Of a stretch of 64,000 nucleotides of DNA, positions 60,086-64,000 are shown piece by piece (within the stretch, counting starts at the first letter, position 1; each line of letters starts with the position of its first letter). The notes under the pieces were generated by a model that was not told the origin of the DNA, did not search any database, and saw only the letters and a list, made by a program, of their open reading frames with translations. The stretch is from Nocardioides mangrovi. Lineage in GTDB: Bacteria > Actinomycetota > Actinomycetes > Propionibacteriales > Nocardioidaceae. The stretch covers positions 157,395 through 221,394 of the forward strand of contig NZ_JAIQZJ010000009.1 of assembly GCF_020073815.1 (NCBI RefSeq), given 5' to 3'. The translations under genes were made by a program, and so were the position numbers.

Positions 60086-61657
60086 TCAGGGCAGCGGCAC
60101 GCGCCAGACGAAGGACGTGCCCCGCGGGGTCCGCGGGCCGACCTCGAGGACGCCGCCGAGGGCCGTCGCGCGACGCCGCGCGTTGCGTAGCCCGCTCTCG
60201 GCCCGTCCGGGGGAGAGTCCGACCCCGTCGTCGATCACGGTCAGCCACAGCTCGTCGTCGTCGACGCTGACGTCGACCTCGCCGTGGTCGGCCGCGGCGT
60301 GCCGGGCCAGGTTGGAGAGTGCCTCGCGGAGCACGGAGAGCAGCTGGTCCCGGACCTCCCGCGGGACCGCGGTGTCGACCGGCCCGCTGGTCCGCACGAC
60401 GGGGTCGAACTTCAGGAGCGGTGCGTACTCGCGCACCAGCGCGCGTACGTCGGCGCGCAGCGACGGTCCGGAGCCATGCTGCTGGAGCTCGAAGATCGTG
60501 CCCCGGATGTCGCGGATCGTCTGGTCCAGCGAGTCGACCGCGCGCCGCACGATCTCGGCCACGTCGGGGCCGACCGCCCCGGCCTCGGCGCGCTGGAGCT
60601 GCAGGCCGGTCGCGAAGAGTCGCTGGATGACCAGGTCGTGCAGGTCGCGGGCGATCCGCTCGCGATCGGAGGTGACCGCCAGCTCGGCCCGGTCGTCGAC
60701 CCCCTGGGCGCGGTCGAGCGAGAGCGCGGCGTGCTCGGCGAAGGACACGAAGAGCTCGCGGTCCTCGACCGGGAGGGGGCGGGTGCCGGGGGCGAACAGC
60801 CCGACCATGGTGCCGCCGCCGACCAGGTGGGTGCGCAGCGGAGCGACGAAGACGTCGTACGCACCGACCGTCGTCTCGATCGGGTCGATCGCGGGCACGA
60901 TCGCCGGGTCCGCGAGCACCGCGTCGACCACCGCGGTCGCGGCGTCGGTCTCGGCGGGGTCGGCGACCGCGAGGCCGTACGGCGTCGCCTGGCCGCGGAC
61001 CGAGACCGCCACGACGCGCGCCCGGGCGACGGTGCGGGCCGCGCGGGCCACCTCGCGCAGCGCGCGAGCCGGCTCGACCGGCGGCTGGAGGGCGTCGTCG
61101 AGGTCGGCCGCGGCCTCCAGCCACTGGCGGCGCCGCTCGCTGAGGCCGTAGGCGCGGGCGTTGTCGATGACGTAGCCGGCGGCGTTCGCCAGCGCCTCGA
61201 CCATCTGCTGGTCCTCGGCGGTGAAGGACTGCGTGCCGGCCTTCTCGGTGAGGTAGAGGTTGCCGAAGACCGTGCCGCGGATCCGCACCGGGACGCCGAG
61301 GAAGCTCTGCATCGGCGGGTGGTGCGGCGGGAAGCCGGTCGCGTCCGGGTGCTGGGTGAGGTCGTCGAGCCGGATCGGCTCGGGGTGCCGGATGAGCAGG
61401 CCGAGGATGCCGCGCCCGTGGGGCAGGTCGCCGATCGCGGCGCGCTCGTCGTCGCCGAGTCCGGTCGTCACGAACTCGACGAGCGCGTCGTGCGAGCCGA
61501 TCACGCCCAGCGCGCCGTACCGCGCCCCGGTGAGGCGGGTGGCGGCCTCGACGATCCGGGACAGGACGCTGCGCAGGTCGAGGTCCGAGGAGATCGCGGC
61601 GACGGCGTCGAGCAGCGCCTGGGTGGAGTCGGAGACGGGATCGGGGTCCGGCGGCAC
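60086..61657 (-). CDS. GAF-domain sensor histidine kinase (DevS/DosT-like)
   Basis: 523-aa soluble kinase: GAF 1 (about 12-165; LLDAVAAISSDLDLRSVLSRIVEAATRLTGARYGALGV), second GAF-like region (about 185-320), HisKA_3 dimer helix with RIARDLHDLVIQRLFATGL (phospho-His), and a HATPase (LSNLARHAA, DDGVGL). In mycobacteria the DosS/DosT GAF holds haem and senses O2/NO/CO. GTG 61657 chosen at the domain start; no SD. Convergent with, not in operon with, its likely regulator. Confidence 0.85.
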   Translation of the reverse strand: MPPDPDPVSDSTQALLDAVAAISSDLDLRSVLSRIVEAATRLTGARYGALGVIGSHDALVEFVTTGLGDDERAAIGDLPHGRGILGLLIRHPEPIRLDDLTQHPDATGFPPHHPPMQSFLGVPVRIRGTVFGNLYLTEKAGTQSFTAEDQQMVEALANAAGYVIDNARAYGLSERRRQWLEAAADLDDALQPPVEPARALREVARAARTVARARVVAVSVRGQATPYGLAVADPAETDAATAVVDAVLADPAIVPAIDPIETTVGAYDVFVAPLRTHLVGGGTMVGLFAPGTRPLPVEDRELFVSFAEHAALSLDRAQGVDDRAELAVTSDRERIARDLHDLVIQRLFATGLQLQRAEAGAVGPDVAEIVRRAVDSLDQTIRDIRGTIFELQQHGSGPSLRADVRALVREYAPLLKFDPVVRTSGPVDTAVPREVRDQLLSVLREALSNLARHAAADHGEVDVSVDDDELWLTVIDDGVGLSPGRAESGLRNARRRATALGGVLEVGPRTPRGTSFVWRVPLP

Positions 61658-61680
61658 GACGCCAGTCTGCCCCAGGCCGC

Positions 61681-62121
61681 TCACACCGCGCGGCGTACCG
61701 GCAGGCTGGCCACCGGGTCCCACCCGGTGCCGATCTGGCGACCGGTCAGCTCCGACCACCGCAGGCGCAGGTACATGCTGCGGTTGCCGGCGGCCCAGGG
61801 ATGCGGCTCCCACGTGGTGCGGATCCGCTCGAGCTCGAGCGGGTCGGTGACGACGTCGGACCGCCCGCGGGCGACGACGCTCCAGCCGCGCCAGCGGTCG
61901 TGGTCGAACTGGTCGACCTCGAAGGCGAGCATGCTGCCGCGGCCGTAGGTGCCGAGCACGCTGTACGGCGACGTGCGGATGACGATGGCCGGACCGACGA
62001 CGGAGTAGTTGACGGGCGCGATGTGCGGGCCGTCGGGGGAGGAGAGAGCGACGCGTCCGGCGACGCCGGCACGCAGCAGCCGCTCGCACTGGTCCGGGCT
62101 CAGGTCGATCGCTTCGTGCAC
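61681..62121 (-). CDS. Pyridoxamine-5'-phosphate-oxidase-like flavin-binding protein
   Basis: 146-aa split-barrel protein: GVAGRVALSSPDGPHIAPVNYSVVGPAIVIRTSPYSVLG and VDQFDHDRWRGWSVVARGRS, matching the PPOX family that binds FMN or F420. GTG 62121 has AGGAG 6 nt upstream. Such genes are common members of DosR-type regulons. 23 nt upstream of the kinase gene on the same strand. Confidence 0.8.
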   Translation of the reverse strand: MHEAIDLSPDQCERLLRAGVAGRVALSSPDGPHIAPVNYSVVGPAIVIRTSPYSVLGTYGRGSMLAFEVDQFDHDRWRGWSVVARGRSDVVTDPLELERIRTTWEPHPWAAGNRSMYLRLRWSELTGRQIGTGWDPVASLPVRRAV

Positions 62122-62180
62122 GACGGGCTCCTCTCTCCTGGGTGTCCGTCCATCGTGCGGCGTGGTGAGGGCCCTGCGGA

Positions 62181-62194
62181 GGGCCGTTGGTCCT
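62181..62194. promoter_or_regulatory. Weak DosR-type box between PPOX and USP genes
   Basis: GGGCCGTTGGTCCT: half-match to GGGAC-n4-GTCCC (two mismatches). Located between divergent genes typical of DosR regulons. Tentative. Confidence 0.3.
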
Positions 62195-62250
62195 GACATC
62201 GGGGGCCTTGGGCGCTAGTGACGGCCGCCCGCCGGGAGCAGCGTGGAGTC

Positions 62251-63066
62251 ATGGAGAACAGCCTCATTCCGCCGGGGACCATCGTGGTCGGCGTGGACGG
62301 CTCGCCGTCCTCCGACCGGGCCCTGGACTGGGCGATCGGACAAGCCGTGCGCGAGCACCGGCAGCTGACCCTGGCGCACGGCGTCGCCGACCCGGTCATC
62401 GTCGAGGTGGCTCGCGACGACGCCGTCGAGCTCCTCGACCGCACTCGCGCGTACGTCGCCGAGCGGGCGCCGGACCTGGCCGTCCACGAGACGACCTGGA
62501 TCGCCGACCCGCGGGTGACCCTGCTCCGGCTCGCCGAGGACGCCGCGCTCGTCGTCGTCGGCTCGCGGGGCCGCGGCCCGGTGCGCAGCCTGCTCCTCGG
62601 GTCCGTGAGCTCGGCGGTCAGCCGGCACGCGCCCTGCCCGGTCGTCGTCGTCCGTCCCGGCCACCCGGGCCTGGTCCGGCACGGTGTCGTGGTCGGTGCC
62701 GACGGGACCTCGGGGTCGACCGCGACCGTCGAGGCGGCCTACCGCCAGGCATCCCTGCGGCACCTGCCGCTGACGGTGCTGCACTGCGCGTGGGACCGGA
62801 CGCCGGACGACACCAAGGACGACCTGCGGATCCGCGCGGTCGAGCCGTTGAGCGGCCTGGCCGAGAAGTTCCCGGACGTGCGGGCGCGCATCGAGATCGC
62901 CTACGACGAGCCGGCCAGCGAGCTGATCGAGGCCTCGGAGCGGATGGACCTGGTCGTCGTCGGTGCGCACCACGGCGGTCGGTTCTCGACGCTGGTGCAG
63001 GGCTCGATCGCGCAGTCGGTCGTCGAGCACGCGGCCTGCCCGGTGCTCGTCATCCCCACGGAGTGA
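62251..63066 (+). CDS. Tandem universal stress protein
   Basis: 271-aa protein of two USP domains (about 8-145 and 152-271). Seen: domain 1 IVVGVDGSPSSDRALDWAI and ATP motif GSRGRGPVRSLLLGSVS; domain 2 GVVVGADGTSGSTATVEAA and GAHHGGRFSTLVQGSIA, both fitting G-2x-G-9x-G-S. GTGGAG precedes ATG 62251. Similar two-domain USPs belong to the mycobacterial DosR regulon. The KstR-like operator for the next gene begins at its last codons. Confidence 0.9.
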   Translation: MENSLIPPGTIVVGVDGSPSSDRALDWAIGQAVREHRQLTLAHGVADPVIVEVARDDAVELLDRTRAYVAERAPDLAVHETTWIADPRVTLLRLAEDAALVVVGSRGRGPVRSLLLGSVSSAVSRHAPCPVVVVRPGHPGLVRHGVVVGADGTSGSTATVEAAYRQASLRHLPLTVLHCAWDRTPDDTKDDLRIRAVEPLSGLAEKFPDVRARIEIAYDEPASELIEASERMDLVVVGAHHGGRFSTLVQGSIAQSVVEHAACPVLVIPTE

Positions 63067-63078
63067 GAACGTGTTCTA
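63065..63078. promoter_or_regulatory. KstR-like operator overlapping a -10 element
   Basis: GAGAACGTGTTCTA, the same palindrome as at 48855 with swapped central bases. It overlaps TAGTCT (63077-63082), which ends 7 nt before ATG 63090, a leaderless arrangement. A repressor here would block initiation directly. Confidence 0.6.
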
Positions 63079-63089
63079 GTCTGCGGCCC

Positions 63090-63893
63090 ATGCCGTACGT
63101 GCTGGTCGACCGCCCCGACCCGGCCGTCGCCGTGGTCACCCTCAACCGCCCCGAGCGGATGAACGCCATGGCGTACGACGTGATGGTGCCCTTCCGCGAG
63201 GCGCTGGCCGCGCTCGGTGACGACAACACGGTGCGGGCCGTGGTCGTCACCGGCGCCGGGTCGGGCTTCTGCTCCGGCGCCGACCAGGAGGCGGCCGGCG
63301 TCCCGCCCGGCGTGGCCGGGGTGACCCGCCCGACGTACGCCCTGCGCGCGATGGAGGCGCTCGAGGAGGTCGTGCTGACGATCCGGCGGCTGCACCAGCC
63401 GGTGATCGCCGCGGTCAACGGTGCCGCGATCGGCGGCGGCCTCTGCCTCGCTCTCGCGTGCGACCTGCGGCTGGCGGCGCCGTCGGCGTACTTCCGCGCC
63501 GCGGGGATCAACAACGGCCTCACCGCCAGCGAGCTCGGCCTGTCCTACCTGCTGCCGCGCGCGGTCGGGTCGACGCGCGCCGCGGACATCATGCTCACCG
63601 GCCGCGACGTCGGCGCCGAGGAGGCCGAGCGGATCGGCCTGGTGTCGTCGGTGGCGGCCGACGTCGTGGCCGCCGCGGTGTCGACGGGGCAGCGGATCGC
63701 GGGCTTCTCCCAGCCCGGCGTCGAGCTGACGAAGAAGTCGCTCCACGCCGGCATCGCCGCGACGTCGCTCGAGACCTACCTGCCGTCCGAGGGCATCGGC
63801 CAGCTCTACCTCCGCCTGCTCACCTCGAACTTCGAGGAGGCGACGGTCGCCCGCCGTGAGGGGCGGGCACCGCGGTTCACCGACGATCGCTGA
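63090..63893 (+). CDS. Enoyl-CoA hydratase/isomerase family protein
   Basis: 267-aa crotonase: VVTLNRPERMNAMAYDVM, oxyanion-hole segments GAGSGFCSGAD and HQPVIAAVNGAAIGGGLCLALACDLRLA, then GLTASELGLSYLLPRAVG with the catalytic Glu position. Probably hydrates an enoyl-CoA in sterol or fatty-acid degradation, supported by the KstR-like operator. Possibly leaderless. Confidence 0.88.
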   Translation: MPYVLVDRPDPAVAVVTLNRPERMNAMAYDVMVPFREALAALGDDNTVRAVVVTGAGSGFCSGADQEAAGVPPGVAGVTRPTYALRAMEALEEVVLTIRRLHQPVIAAVNGAAIGGGLCLALACDLRLAAPSAYFRAAGINNGLTASELGLSYLLPRAVGSTRAADIMLTGRDVGAEEAERIGLVSSVAADVVAAAVSTGQRIAGFSQPGVELTKKSLHAGIAATSLETYLPSEGIGQLYLRLLTSNFEEATVARREGRAPRFTDDR

Positions 63894-63905
63894 CGACCGC
63901 ATGCA

Positions 63906-63931
63906 GGGATCCCCGGTCGACCGGGGATCCC
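63906..63931. terminator. Perfect 26-bp palindrome, probable terminator
   Basis: Two 13-nt self-complementary arms (GGGATCCCCGGTC) directly after the enoyl-CoA hydratase stop. No T run. Confidence 0.6.
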
Positions 63932-63934
63932 GTC

Positions 63935-64000
63935 GGGGGGGGGGGGGGGGGACCGGGGGGCCACCCCCCCCCGCCCGGGCCCGGCGGGGGCCCCCCGGCG
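63935..64000. other. G/C homopolymer-rich end, probably low-quality sequence
   Basis: 17 G in a row (63935-63951) followed by almost only G and C runs to the window end. Looks like contig-end sequencing error, not biology. Confidence 0.7.

Noticed and set aside
63935..64000. Poly-G/poly-C tract considered as a phase-variable repeat
   Set aside because: It lies outside any gene and degenerates into random G/C runs at the sequence edge, so a sequencing artefact is more likely.

Overview
The window is high-GC actinobacterial chromosome, most likely a Nocardioides or another Nocardioidaceae member. Evidence: third-position G/C saturation; the order mfd, mazG, eno, ftsB-like, DUF501, ppx, uracil-DNA glycosylase; a DinB/mycothiol-type protein; a DevR/DevS pair with a DosR-type box; KstR-like operators; and probable leaderless promoters of the type TAGNNT placed 6-7 nt before a start codon. 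The genus is an inference; no rRNA or other strong taxonomic marker is present.

Layout. (1) 32-9520: a tightly overlapping + strand operon for a surface polysaccharide: Wzz-like protein, Wzx-type flippase, Gfo/Idh/MocA oxidoreductase, aldo/keto-reductase-like protein, exported beta-propeller, and two PAPS-type sulfotransferases either side of a phosphotransferase. The product is probably sulfated. A 1348-aa mosaic adhesin-like protein (9690-13736), an odd LuxR-type regulator, a lipoprotein and two glycoside-hydrolase-like proteins (15654-18652, - strand) complete the surface block. (2) 18950-30243: housekeeping genes: mfd, a SurA-like lipoprotein, mazG, a receiver/MASE1-kinase pair, eno, a divisome protein, DUF501, a Ppx/GppA phosphatase and uracil-DNA glycosylase. 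They end at a tRNA gene with anticodon UAA.

(3) 30301-43937: a compact ~13.6 kb integrated element bounded by a 31-bp duplication (30/31 identical) of the tRNA 3' end, with additional direct repeats just inside both ends. It carries a restriction-modification cassette, a HEPN-like protein, three phage-structural-looking genes, a tyrosine integrase, a serine recombinase, a terminase-small-subunit-like protein, an iteron-like repeat array (39750-39854), a RecA-fold helicase-like ATPase, a TOPRIM protein, a ribbon-helix-helix protein and an AlpA/Xis-like protein. I see no portal, capsid, large terminase or conjugative translocase, so it looks like a phage satellite (PICI-like) rather than a complete prophage or an ICE. 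This is the most interesting part of the window.

(4) 44203-63893: more chromosome: a membrane protein, a Bax-inhibitor-1 family protein, an SGNH hydrolase, cystathionine beta-synthase, a DUF35/thiolase pair behind a KstR-like operator, a long inverted repeat, a mycothiol-dependent-isomerase-like protein, a cytochrome bd operon (cydA, cydB, fused cydDC), a CPBP protease and HtrA-type protease, a DevR/DevS hypoxia-type system with PPOX and universal stress proteins, and an enoyl-CoA hydratase behind a second KstR-like operator. The last ~65 bases are G/C homopolymer-rich and look like poor-quality contig-end sequence.
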